From the NCBI RefSeq assembly GCF_003268675.1, contig NZ_CP029378.1, positions 5,270,001 to 5,334,000 on the forward strand: a stretch of 64,000 bases of DNA, given 5' to 3'. This document shows, one piece after another, positions 42,239 to 51,600 of this stretch (position 1 is the first letter of the stretch; every line of letters starts with the position of its first letter). The notes beneath the pieces were generated by a model, which was not told the origin of the DNA, did not search any database, and saw only the letters and a program-made list of their open reading frames with translations. A program made the position numbers and the translations under genes. Origin of the DNA: Streptomyces bacillaris (GTDB taxonomy: Bacteria > Actinomycetota > Actinomycetes > Streptomycetales > Streptomycetaceae).

Positions 42239-43573
42239 ATGAACCGCAGCAAGCGCTCCGACGTGTTCCCCTCCACCTCCCTCCTCGTCCCACCCGGCAC
42301 GGTCGCGGTCGCCACCCGCTGGTGGCACCCCTTGCGAGGCCCGATGGACTGCCCCGCCCATCCCCTCCTCACCGCCCACGCCCGGCAGGCCGGCTTCACC
42401 GTCGACGCCCGCCCGTGGGAGGAGGCGGCGGTGAACGGCGACGACCGGGGCCCGGTGGGCACGACCGTCGTCGCGGTCTCGTACGAGCGCCCGGAGGGCG
42501 GGCACCGGGGCATCGCGCTGGCGGCCCGCAGCGAGGACAGCGCGGCGGTCGCGTTCGCCCACCGGCAGATCGAGTCCTGGCAGGCGGTGTTACGGACACG
42601 GCGGGTGCTGTACGTGAGCGAGGAGACGCCCCTGCCGGAAGCCGCGCCCGAGGGCTCGCCGCGCCCGGGCCACACGTCGACGCCCCATGCCCAGGGCCCG
42701 TGGGCCCCCACGACGTGGACCTCGGGGGGCCTGCACACACCCGCCCCCCACCCCCACACCCCTGCGGCTCCCCACCACCCCACACCGTCACCGTCCCGCC
42801 CCCACCCCTCCTCCGTACCGCCCCAGGGGACGAGAGCACGTGGGGCGGCCTGGCTGCCCTGCGGCTGCCCGGCCGCCTCCGCCTGCCCGTCCGCCGCAGC
42901 GGCGGAACGCTCGCTGCACCGGTCGCTGGCCCGGGGCGACGAGGTCGTGATCGTGGGTGCGCCGGCGGCCGGGACGGGCGGCGGGTGGCTGCGGAGGAGA
43001 CCGGCCGGGACGGTGAAGCGGGTGGTGAGCGAGGCGGAGGCCGAGAAGCTCACGGTCCTGGACCCGGAGCGCCTCTCCTTCGTGGTCGCCCCCGGGGCCG
43101 TGGTCTCCGGGGCGACCGCGATCCTCCGCGTGCTCCGCCGCCGCTTCCCGCGCCTGCGCGGCCAGCACCCCTGGGAGTGGTGCTACACGACGGACGACCT
43201 GGACACGGCGGTCGGCTCCGTCCTCGGCCAGTCCGACGCCCTCCTGGTCACGGGCAACGGCGACAGCCCCCTGGTACGCACCGCCCTGGCCCAGGCCGCC
43301 CGCTCCGGGCTCCGGGTCCGCCAGGTCACGAGCCTGGACCGGCTCCGCCCCCAGGACGTCGACGCGGCGACGATCACCGTCCTGCACACCCCGGCCCCGG
43401 ACCACACCGGGGGCGCCCCCGACCGCGGCCCCGACCACCGGGAGGAGGGCACCGGCCGGGACGTGTCCAGGGTCCTGGACGGCCTGGGCCCCACGGGCCA
43501 CATCTGCCGCACGGTCCGCTCGACGCCTCTGCCCTCCGACTTGAAGTGCCCACCACTCATCAGCAACGCTTAA
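42239..43573 (+). CDS. IspH/LytB-like paralogue
   Basis: 444 residues; the ATG at 42239 follows AGGAACG. The C-terminal half (GQHPWEWCYTTDDLDTAVGSVL, SDALLVTGNGDSPLVRTALAQAARSG) aligns well by eye with the last part of IspH (ICYATQNRQLAV, VVGSRNSSNS). IspH is the [4Fe-4S] HMBPP reductase of the MEP pathway. Candidate Fe-S ligands are MDCPAHP, the CGCPAASAC cluster and WCYTT. However, the first IspH Cys motif (GYCAGV) is not recognisable, the GSRNSSN substrate loop reads GNGDSPL, and a His/Pro-rich low-complexity insert sits near residues 155-200. So it is a divergent paralogue, not the housekeeping enzyme. Confidence 0.7.
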   Translation: MNRSKRSDVFPSTSLLVPPGTVAVATRWWHPLRGPMDCPAHPLLTAHARQAGFTVDARPWEEAAVNGDDRGPVGTTVVAVSYERPEGGHRGIALAARSEDSAAVAFAHRQIESWQAVLRTRRVLYVSEETPLPEAAPEGSPRPGHTSTPHAQGPWAPTTWTSGGLHTPAPHPHTPAAPHHPTPSPSRPHPSSVPPQGTRARGAAWLPCGCPAASACPSAAAAERSLHRSLARGDEVVIVGAPAAGTGGGWLRRRPAGTVKRVVSEAEAEKLTVLDPERLSFVVAPGAVVSGATAILRVLRRRFPRLRGQHPWEWCYTTDDLDTAVGSVLGQSDALLVTGNGDSPLVRTALAQAARSGLRVRQVTSLDRLRPQDVDAATITVLHTPAPDHTGGAPDRGPDHREEGTGRDVSRVLDGLGPTGHICRTVRSTPLPSDLKCPPLISNA

Positions 43574-43632
43574 ATGCACCCTGAAGAAATAAGTGCTGGT
43601 GCTACACAGTGCCCCTGGTCGATGCTCTCTGC

Positions 43633-44706
43633 ATGCGTCCTCTCCATATCGCCCTGGCCGTGCTGATCGCCGCGGTCTGGGGCGTGAACTTCGTCGTGAT
43701 CGAGGTCGGGCTCGGGCACTTCCCGCCGCTGCTCTTCTCCGCCCTGCGCTTCCTGGCCGCCGCCCTGCCCGCCGTGTTCCTGGTGAGGCGGCCGGCCGTC
43801 GCCTGGAAGTGGATCATCGGGGTGGGACTCGCGCTCGGCGTCGGGAAGTTCGGGCTGCTGTTCATCGGCATGGACCAGGGGATGCCCGCCGGACTCTCCT
43901 CCCTGGTCCTCCAGGCCCAGGCCGTCTTCACCGCCCTGTTCGCCGCCCTCGCCCTCTCCGAACGGCCCGGCAGCGTACGGGTGGTGGGCATGGCGATCGC
44001 GCTGGCGGGCATCGGGGTGGCGGCCGTGGACGAGGGCGCGGACGGCCCGATCCTCGCCTTCGCCCTGGTCGTCGCGGCGGCCGCGTGCTGGGGCGTCTCC
44101 AACGTCCTGACCCGCCGGGCCGCCCCACCGGACGCGCTCGGCTTCATGGTCTGGGTCTCCACCGTGCCCGTCCTGCCGCTGCTCGCCCTCTCCCTCCTCT
44201 TCGAGGGCTGGGACCGCGACATGGCCGCCCTGGCCGCACTGGACTGGACCGGGGTGGCGATCATCCTGTTCATCGCCTGGGTCAGCACGGTCTTCGGCTT
44301 CGGAGCCTGGGGCCACCTGCTCCGCCACCACCCCGCCCCCTCCGTGGCCCCGTTCACCCTCCTGGTCCCGGTCTTCGGCATGTCCTCGGCCGCCCTCTTC
44401 CTGGGCGAACCGATAAGCCCCCTGCGCTGGTGCGCGGCGGCCCTGCTGGTGGGCGGAGTGGCCCTGACCTCGCTACCGGGACGACGCCGGGGCGACACGA
44501 ACCCCCCGACTCCACTTTCCGTTCCTCTACTCGACCGCCAGCCTGCCCCTGGAGCCGAGCAGCGGACTCGTCGTCATCAAGTGCTCCTCGGCAACGCCCT
44601 CAGCCCCACCGGCGACGGCTCCGACTCCCCCCCGCCGCAACCATCGTCCACTGACGTTGCCGTCACCGTTGCCGTCAAACACGACAGAGGCCCCGCCGGA
44701 AATTGA
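43633..44706 (+). CDS. EamA/DMT-family transporter, 3' end fused to integrase remnant
   Basis: About 357 residues from the ATG at 43633 (MRPLHIALAVLIAAVWG); GTG at 43609 is an alternative. Ten hydrophobic helices in two EamA repeats, as in drug/metabolite exporters such as RhaT and YdcZ relatives. After LLVGGVALTSLPGRRRG the sequence stops resembling EamA proteins: the last 60 residues come from a frame-shifted integrase 3' end (VLLGNALSP). The native stop was probably lost when a mobile element inserted. The ORF closes inside the terminator loop at 44704-44706. Confidence 0.85.
   Translation: MRPLHIALAVLIAAVWGVNFVVIEVGLGHFPPLLFSALRFLAAALPAVFLVRRPAVAWKWIIGVGLALGVGKFGLLFIGMDQGMPAGLSSLVLQAQAVFTALFAALALSERPGSVRVVGMAIALAGIGVAAVDEGADGPILAFALVVAAAACWGVSNVLTRRAAPPDALGFMVWVSTVPVLPLLALSLLFEGWDRDMAALAALDWTGVAIILFIAWVSTVFGFGAWGHLLRHHPAPSVAPFTLLVPVFGMSSAALFLGEPISPLRWCAAALLVGGVALTSLPGRRRGDTNPPTPLSVPLLDRQPAPGAEQRTRRHQVLLGNALSPTGDGSDSPPPQPSSTDVAVTVAVKHDRGPAGN
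44513..44680 (+). pseudogene. Decayed integrase 3'-end remnant
   Basis: The sequence aligns with the 3' end of the intact integrase at 47929-48169. In one frame it reads YSTASLPLEPSSGLVVIK against HSTATLLLEQGVDLVVIK of the intact protein; DNA shares blocks such as ACTCGACCGCCA. A deletion then joins this to LGNALSP, the integrase C-terminus. The last 30 bp (44651-44680) match 48140-48169 at 29 of 30 positions. It is a second, older integrase copy. Confidence 0.8.
44651..44680. repeat. Direct repeat copy 1 at integrase 3' end
   Basis: 30 bp matching copy 2 (48140-48169) at 29 of 30 positions. It contains two GTTGCCGTCA units (44656-44665 and 44668-44677), resembling integrase arm-type sites. 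Copies 1 and 2 flank the rep-xis-int module. Confidence 0.8.
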
Positions 44707-44722
44707 TTCCGGCGGGGCCTCT
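44686..44722. terminator. Hairpin terminator after integrase remnant
   Basis: Perfect 16-bp inverted repeat (44686-44701 and 44707-44722) with a 5-base loop. It sits at the same place relative to its integrase end as the hairpin at 48174-48209 does to the intact integrase. Confidence 0.88.
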
Positions 44723-44730
44723 CAATGCAC

Positions 44731-44976
44731 CTACGAATGCAACTCCAGCCATCCCCAATCACCGGGACACGTGCTCAGCTCTTGTAGGCAGTACTTCAGG
44801 CAATTCTGAAGAGTGGGTGCGTCCGTGCGGATCAACTCGCGCCCACCCAGTCCTGGACCTGACATCACCATCGTCCAGGGCTTGTGTCCTGTCTGCATGT
44901 GCTCATGGTCAACCTTGAGGAGGACGCTGACGCCAGCCCTCCCCAGCTGATCCATTAGTAGCTCAATATCCACCAT
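44731..44976 (-). CDS. Immunity-like small protein
   Basis: 81 residues from the ATG at 44976, preceded by GAGGGGAG. Acidic, cytoplasmic, no membrane segment (MVDIELLMDQLGRAGVSVLL, then GRELIRTDAP and DWGWLELHS). It starts 11 bases after the stop of the Fic/Doc toxin fragment at 44988. Codon use is more A/T-rich than flanking core genes. No family recognised; position suggests it is the antidote to the Fic tip, as the gene at 48250-48603 is for the RHS tip. Confidence 0.65.
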   Translation of the reverse strand: MVDIELLMDQLGRAGVSVLLKVDHEHMQTGHKPWTMVMSGPGLGGRELIRTDAPTLQNCLKYCLQELSTCPGDWGWLELHS

Positions 44977-44987
44977 CGCTACTCCCC

Positions 44988-45166
44988 TCAATACCATCGC
45001 AACATCGAGGCAATCTCCCCAACATCCATGCTGTGGCCTGCCTTTTTGGGAGTGGCGACTCTGGATATAACACTCCACAGCTCATCCGAGGTTGGCCCGC
45101 TGGTGATGCCGTTGCGATCCATTAGCTGGGATACAACAGCATGAGCAGTGCGCTTATTTCCATTGT
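44988..45166 (-). pseudogene. Orphan Fic/Doc toxin tip, 5' truncated
   Basis: About 59 residues from a Fic/Doc-like toxin C-terminus: NGNKRTAHAVVSQLMDRNG carries the Fic GNKRT core, then SDELWSVISRVA and MDVGEIASMLRWY to the stop at 44988. Homology ends abruptly at about 45166, where G/C-rich mobile-element sequence begins. Upstream parts including the catalytic HPF segment are missing. It looks like a displaced tip of a larger polymorphic toxin. A/T-rich codons contrast with the surrounding genome. Confidence 0.7.
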
Positions 45167-45353
45167 CGCGGTCCGCGACCTGCCCGACCACATCGACCTG
45201 GACAAGGCTGCTTGACCGCCGCCTCCTGGTCCCGCTTCGCAGCGATCCCCGGCAAGGGCGTGCAGTCGCTAAACCCTCGCCCCTGCAGGGGCCTCCCTCC
45301 CCAATCCACCCACGGCACACACGTGTGCCGCAGCGCAGAGAGGTCCCGCCAGC
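45165..45353. other. Element left part upstream of rep
   Basis: About 190 bp. On the + strand it opens with VRDLPDHIDLDKAA and a TGA stop (45212-45214), seemingly the 3' end of a lost gene of the integrative element. The rest is the rep leader. I see no intact gene or tRNA here. Confidence 0.45.
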
Positions 45354-46692
<1,339 letters not shown>

Positions 46693-46700
<8 letters not shown>

Positions 46701-46878
46701 CGACGAACTCCTTACCGTCCCCGAGGCGATGGCCCGCCTCAAGATCGGCCGCTCCGCCCTCTACGACCTGATGCGCACCCGCCGCCTCGCCTCGCTGACC
46801 ATCGGCCGCGCCCACCGCATCCCCGCCCACGCCCTCGCTGACTACGTCCAGCGCCACCTGGAAGAGGCCGCCCGATGA
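46693..46878 (+). CDS. xis: Excisionase / MerR-type HTH protein (Xis)
   Basis: 61 residues from the GTG at 46693, which has an excellent GGAGGTGG site and overlaps the rep end by eight bases. The fold is a small winged helix (LLTVPEAMARLKIGRSALYDLMRTRRL) with the IPAHALADYVQRHL ending, as in pSAM2 Xis. It directs the integrase towards excision. The integrase starts four bases before its stop (ATGA). Confidence 0.85.
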
Positions 46879-48143
46879 CCGCCCCCAAGCGTAAGAAGGC
46901 CCGCGCCAACGGCGAAGGCACCATCTACCAGCGCAGGGACGGCCGCTGGGAAGCTGCCGGCTACGTCCTCGCCGCCAACGGCACCCGTAAACGCGTCCGC
47001 GTCTACGGCAGCACGCGGAGGGAAGCCGCCGACAAACTCGCCGAGAAGATCGCCGACAGCAACCGCGGCCTCCCTGTCGCCACCGCCGACAGCACCGTCG
47101 GCGACTACCTCACCTACTGGCTCGGCAGCGTCGCCGTCCACCGGCTTCGGGAGAACACCCACACCCGCTACGCCGCCTGCGTCCGCCTCCACCTCATACC
47201 GGGCCTCGGCGCCAAGAAGGTCGCCCGCCTCACGGCCAAGGACGTGCGTACCTTCCTCGACCGGCTCCGCGCCACCTGCCAGTGCTGCACCCAGGGCCTG
47301 GACACCGAACGAAAGAAGTGCAGCACGATCGGCGAGTGCTGCCAGAAACGACTGTCCCCCTTGACCGTGACCTACGTGCACTCGGTGCTCAAGTCGGCTC
47401 TGGAACACGCCGTCCGCGAGGACGAGCTGCCGCGCAACGTCGCCCGGAACGTCAAAGCCGTCACGCCCCGGCCCAGGCGCTTCCGGCCTCTGACTGCGAC
47501 GGAGGCTCGTCAGTTCCTCGACGCCGCGCGCACGGACCGGCTCCACGCGCTGTACGAACTCGCGCTGCGCACCGGACTCCGCAAGGGCGAACTCCTGGGC
47601 CTCCTCTGGGAAGACCTCGACCTCACAACCGGAACGGCCAGCATCTGCCGCTCGCTCCAGCGCACCCGCACCGGCGGCCTCACGCATCTGCCCACCAAGA
47701 CCCGGGCGTCTGAGCGCCGTATCGCGCTCCCGACCGAATGCCTCCACTCCCTCAAGGAGCACAAACAGCAGCAGGACACTGAGCGCGGGACCGTAGGGTC
47801 AGCCTGGCAGGACAGCGGCCTCGTCTTCACCACCCCTACCGGCCGGCCTCTCGACCCGGCCAACATCACCCGCCGCTTCCGCAGCTTCCTCGACCGGGCC
47901 GGCCTCCGACGCGTCCGCTTCCACGACCTCCGGCACTCGACCGCCACCCTGCTCCTGGAACAGGGGGTCGACCTTGTCGTGATCAAGGAACTCCTCGGCC
48001 ACGCCCACATCGGCGTCACCGCTGGCGTCTACGCCCACGTCCGACTCCGCCTCCAACGCCAAGCCATCGACGCCCTCGGCAACGCCCTCAGCCCGACGGA
48101 CAACGACCCCGACGACCCGCCCTGCGCACCCGTCGTCCGCTGA
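46875..48143 (+). CDS. int: Tyrosine recombinase / integrase of an integrative element
   Basis: 422 residues. The N-terminal region is an AP2-like/arm-binding segment (GEGTIYQRRDGRWEAAGYV), followed by a core-binding domain (VGDYLTYWLGSVAVHRLRENTHTRYAA). The catalytic domain has Arg in RTGLRKGELLGL, HDLRHSTATLLL (His-x-x-Arg) and the Tyr in GVTAGVYAHV, so it looks intact. Cys-rich CQCCTQ...CC segment is typical of this Streptomyces subfamily. It forms a rep-xis-int block with the two upstream genes. No tRNA was found at the 3' end; the 3' end is duplicated at 44513-44680. Confidence 0.93.
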   Translation: MTAPKRKKARANGEGTIYQRRDGRWEAAGYVLAANGTRKRVRVYGSTRREAADKLAEKIADSNRGLPVATADSTVGDYLTYWLGSVAVHRLRENTHTRYAACVRLHLIPGLGAKKVARLTAKDVRTFLDRLRATCQCCTQGLDTERKKCSTIGECCQKRLSPLTVTYVHSVLKSALEHAVREDELPRNVARNVKAVTPRPRRFRPLTATEARQFLDAARTDRLHALYELALRTGLRKGELLGLLWEDLDLTTGTASICRSLQRTRTGGLTHLPTKTRASERRIALPTECLHSLKEHKQQQDTERGTVGSAWQDSGLVFTTPTGRPLDPANITRRFRSFLDRAGLRRVRFHDLRHSTATLLLEQGVDLVVIKELLGHAHIGVTAGVYAHVRLRLQRQAIDALGNALSPTDNDPDDPPCAPVVR

Positions 48144-48169
48144 CGTTGCCGTCAGCGTTGCCGTCAAAC
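48140..48169. repeat. Direct repeat copy 2 at integrase 3' end
   Basis: 29 of 30 bases identical to 44651-44680, overlapping the integrase stop codon. It holds two GTTGCCGTCA units (48145-48154 and 48157-48166). The distance between copies is about 3.5 kb, the size of the rep-xis-int module plus the orphan tip. Confidence 0.8.
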
Positions 48170-48173
48170 GACC

Positions 48174-48209
48174 GGAAGCTCCACCGAACAATGCGTCGGT
48201 GGAGCTTCC
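48174..48209. terminator. Hairpin terminator after integrase
   Basis: Perfect 14-bp inverted repeat (48174-48187 and 48196-48209) with an 8-base loop, 30 bp after the integrase stop, between it and the converging immunity-like gene. Confidence 0.88.
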
Positions 48210-48249
48210 AGAATTGATGGAATGGCCCGGCAAGAGGGCCAGAATCGTT

Positions 48250-48603
48250 CTACTCCAGATTGCCGAGAGTCCCCTGCGGACCCTCCGCCACGATCGCGCG
48301 GAAAGCCTCGACCATGGCTGCCACTCCACCCTTGGGCACGATCACGAGATCAGAACACTGGAAGAAAACTCCACCGCCATACTCGCCGGTTTCCCTCCAT
48401 CGATTCATCACTGTTTGGATCGCACCGAGAGTCATGAAACTTGCACTCCACCGGGTGCCGTCAGGGAGTCGCAACTCGGCATCAACGTCCTCTACTGTTT
48501 CCGCCGAGTCATCAGCACCGAGCAGGAAAAGCGCAGTGAACTCAGGTTCCCTGACGACGTGGTAGATGTCGTCTTCCATAGGTTCGACGTGATTACTGTC
48601 CAT
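48250..48603 (-). CDS. Putative immunity protein for the RHS toxin tip
   Basis: 117 residues from the ATG at 48603 (MDSNHVEPMEDD); the ATG at codon 9 is an alternative. It overlaps the 3' end of the RHS gene by about 11 bases, so it is translationally coupled to it. Acidic, cytoplasmic, no membrane helix. Family not recognised (FLLGADDSAETVEDVDAELR, SDLVIVPKGGVAAMVEAF). In polymorphic toxin loci the small gene immediately after the toxin tip normally encodes its specific antidote; that is the basis for this call. Confidence 0.75.
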   Translation of the reverse strand: MDSNHVEPMEDDIYHVVREPEFTALFLLGADDSAETVEDVDAELRLPDGTRWSASFMTLGAIQTVMNRWRETGEYGGGVFFQCSDLVIVPKGGVAAMVEAFRAIVAEGPQGTLGNLE

Positions 48604-51600
48604 GAATCTGCTTCAGCCTCGCGATCACCTTGGACTCGTTCCCCTTGTCCGCCTTGCCGACAACTTGTATGCCGCCGTCAACATTCCGGAAGAAGAGTCG
48701 CCCACCGTTTTTCCCTCGCGCGTAGGTCACATCCGTGCCAGTCAGTGCTTTACTTCCTCTACCCGGATTCATGTTTCCGCGGGAAAGTTGTTCAAACAGG
48801 TGGTCCAAGTCCCTTTGCACATCCTGATTCTTCCCTGCTTGCTGCGCCGCTTTCGTCAGTAGCGAATCCTGACCGATAGCAGACGACATCGGAATGCATC
48901 CGCTGGAGTTATGTACCAGGACCGGGGTCTCGCCCGCCAGCACATAGTACGTGTGCAGGTTGCTGACAGTGAGGTTATAGACCGTTGCCTCTTGGGTCCA
49001 CCGCTCGACGTCGGTAACCTTGAGGCGCCCGCCGGTACTGGTCTGCAGCCACTGGCCGGAGTTCAGGTCCGTGGCGTCGATCCACTCGCCGGCCTCCGGT
49101 ACCCAGAAGGGGTGGCCGTCAGTGGCTGTGATGACCTTGGATTCGCCCGTGGAGCCCGGCTGCGGTGCCAGAGTGATGCGGACGAGACCTTTGCTGCCCT
49201 TTCCGGCTATCTCGGCCGTTACGGTCTCGGGGCGTGATTCCCCGGTTTCGGGATCGGTGGCCAGTACCCGGTCCCCGATCTCGACCTGCTCGATGGGCTT
49301 GGTCGTGCCATCGGCCATGAGGACCTGGGTGCCAGAGGTGAAGCTGTTGTCCGTTGTGCACTTTCCGCGTGACCCCCCTCTGCTTCGTCCTCCCTTCCGG
49401 GACCCGCCGTTACCATCCAGTCCGACCTCCAGAAGTGCACCCAGAATGTGCTCTTCCATCAGGTCGTCTTCGCAGGAGAATCCTCCCTGATGGCAGGTCT
49501 GGAAGAAGATGGACTCCTTGATGGAGGATTCTTCATCGCGGGTTCCCGGCGTGTAGCCGAAATCCCTCAGATTTTTGGAGAACGCCGCAAGGAATTCCTT
49601 CGTTCTGCTCTTCGGGAAGGGGAGCTCCTTTCCCCCGCCCGATCGGAGGTAGGGCTGGTCATTGACGGTCGGCCCCACTGCCGCAGGCTTCGCCCGCCGG
49701 TACGTGTCCGCGATCGGCATGAACTTCCTGCCGGGCAGTTTGACCGTAACCGTCTTGTGCTTGCGGTCGTAGGCGTCTTCGTCGCGCGCGCTGCCGCCCG
49801 TGGCCATCGGCTTCAGGCCGTCGGGGTCCGAGAGGGTGGCAGGGTTGTCGTTGCCGTAGTTGTAGCCGTTCATCTGCTGTGGGTCGGCGAGATCCAGGAT
49901 CGGGTCGACGGAGATGAAGCGGCCGAGGTCGGGGTCGTATTCGCGGGCGCCGAGATGGGTGAGGCCGGTGGACTCGCTGTCGTCGGTGCCGCCGACGAAG
50001 CCCTTGGTGCCGGGCCAGGTGCTCGGGGTCGTGCCTCGGAGGGCGCCGAACGGGAGTGTGCGGCGCTGGGTGAGGGCGAGGTTGGTGGCCTGGACGGCCA
50101 GTTCGCCGGTGCCGTGGTGGTCGGCGATGGTGAAGGCGAAGGTGCCGTCGTCGTTGCGGATGGCCGTGTGGCCGCCGCCGAGGGGGATGTAGCGGGTCGC
50201 CTTGGGCTCGTCGGAACCTGCGGCGAGGGTGATCTCGGTGTGGCCGAGGTAGAGGGTCGTCTCCGTGGGGGTGCGGGCGATGAGCCGGTTGCCGGCCGTG
50301 TCGTAGAGGTAGGAGGTGGTCTTGCCGTCCTCGGTGACCGTGGCCAGGTGACCCTCGGCGTCCCAGGTCAGGTCCTGGCCCGGGCGCGTGGTGGTGTTGC
50401 CGGTCGCGTCGTAACCGTAGGACTCGGTCCTGCTGCCCGCCGCGTCGGTTGTGGTGAGCGAGGTGAGGGCATGGGGACGCGCCGAGCCGGGTGCGGGGTA
50501 GCCGTACTGCCTGGTGACGTCCTTGGCGGCATCCCCTGTGGGGTCGTGCCGGACCTCGGACTTCCGGTTGCCGTTCTCGTAGGTGAAGGACTGCCAGTAG
50601 GGAGCCGGGCCGCCGAGCTTGTCGCCCGCCGGAGCCGACGCGCAGGTGGTCACGGGCTGGGCCCAGGCCTCGGTGATCCGGCCGAGGTGGTCGTAGGCGA
50701 AGCACTGGGTGTCGTTGCCGGTACGGGAGACGTCCGCGATGGACAGGATGTTGCCCGCCTCGTTGTACCGGTAGGTCGCGGAGCGGTCGACCCCGGGCTG
50801 GTCCTGCCGGTCGACCCGAGAAGTGGAGAGCCTCTGGGTGCCCCACTCGTAGGTGTTGGTGACCTGGGTCTTTTTGGCGCTGTCGGTCAGGCCCATGCTG
50901 TGCTGCAGAGGCTTTCCGGTGTAGCTGTATGCCGTGCTGGACGTCATGCCCTGCCCGTAGACGGCGATCGGCCTGAGGGTCTCGTTCTCGTAGGTGTAGC
51001 TGAACGAGCCGCCTGGCAGTGATCCAGCCTTGGAGTAGTTGACTCCGCCCTGCAGCCCGGAGGGAAGGTAGGAGCTGTTCGTCTGGTAGGTGCCCTGGAG
51101 CTTGCCTTCGACCGCCGGTATGACCACGGACGCTCTGAACGGGCGGTACAGCTGGTCGTAGGCGTCGACTCTGGTCGTGTACGCGTGGCCGCCCACGTAC
51201 CGGATGGATTCGGCAAGCTGGCCCTTGGCTCCGGGGAAGGTGTCGTACACCTGCTTGGTGCGGAGCGGCCCGCTGTCCGATCCCTCACGGACTTCGGTCC
51301 GGCGACCGAGCCCGTCGTAGACGGAGGCGAGGCCGGGAACGCCCGTGCGGGCGTCCTTGCTGAAGGTCAGCTGGCCGCGGTCGTCGTACGTGCTGGTGGT
51401 GGTGCCCTTGTCGGGGTCGGTGGCCTTCGTCTGGCGGCCGAGCTGGTCGTACTCGTAGAGCCAGTTGTTGCCCGCCGAGTCGGTGACCTTGCTCAGTTCG
51501 CCACGAGGAGTGTGCTCGTAGCGGGTCCTGTCGAACGCCGAGTCCGCTGTCCGGGCGTGGTGCTGGCGCAGCTCGGTGGTGTTGCCCCGGGCGTCGGTGA

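Noticed and set aside
42239..43573. Housekeeping IspH
   Set aside because: The first Cys motif and the substrate loop do not match functional IspH, and there is a low-complexity insert.
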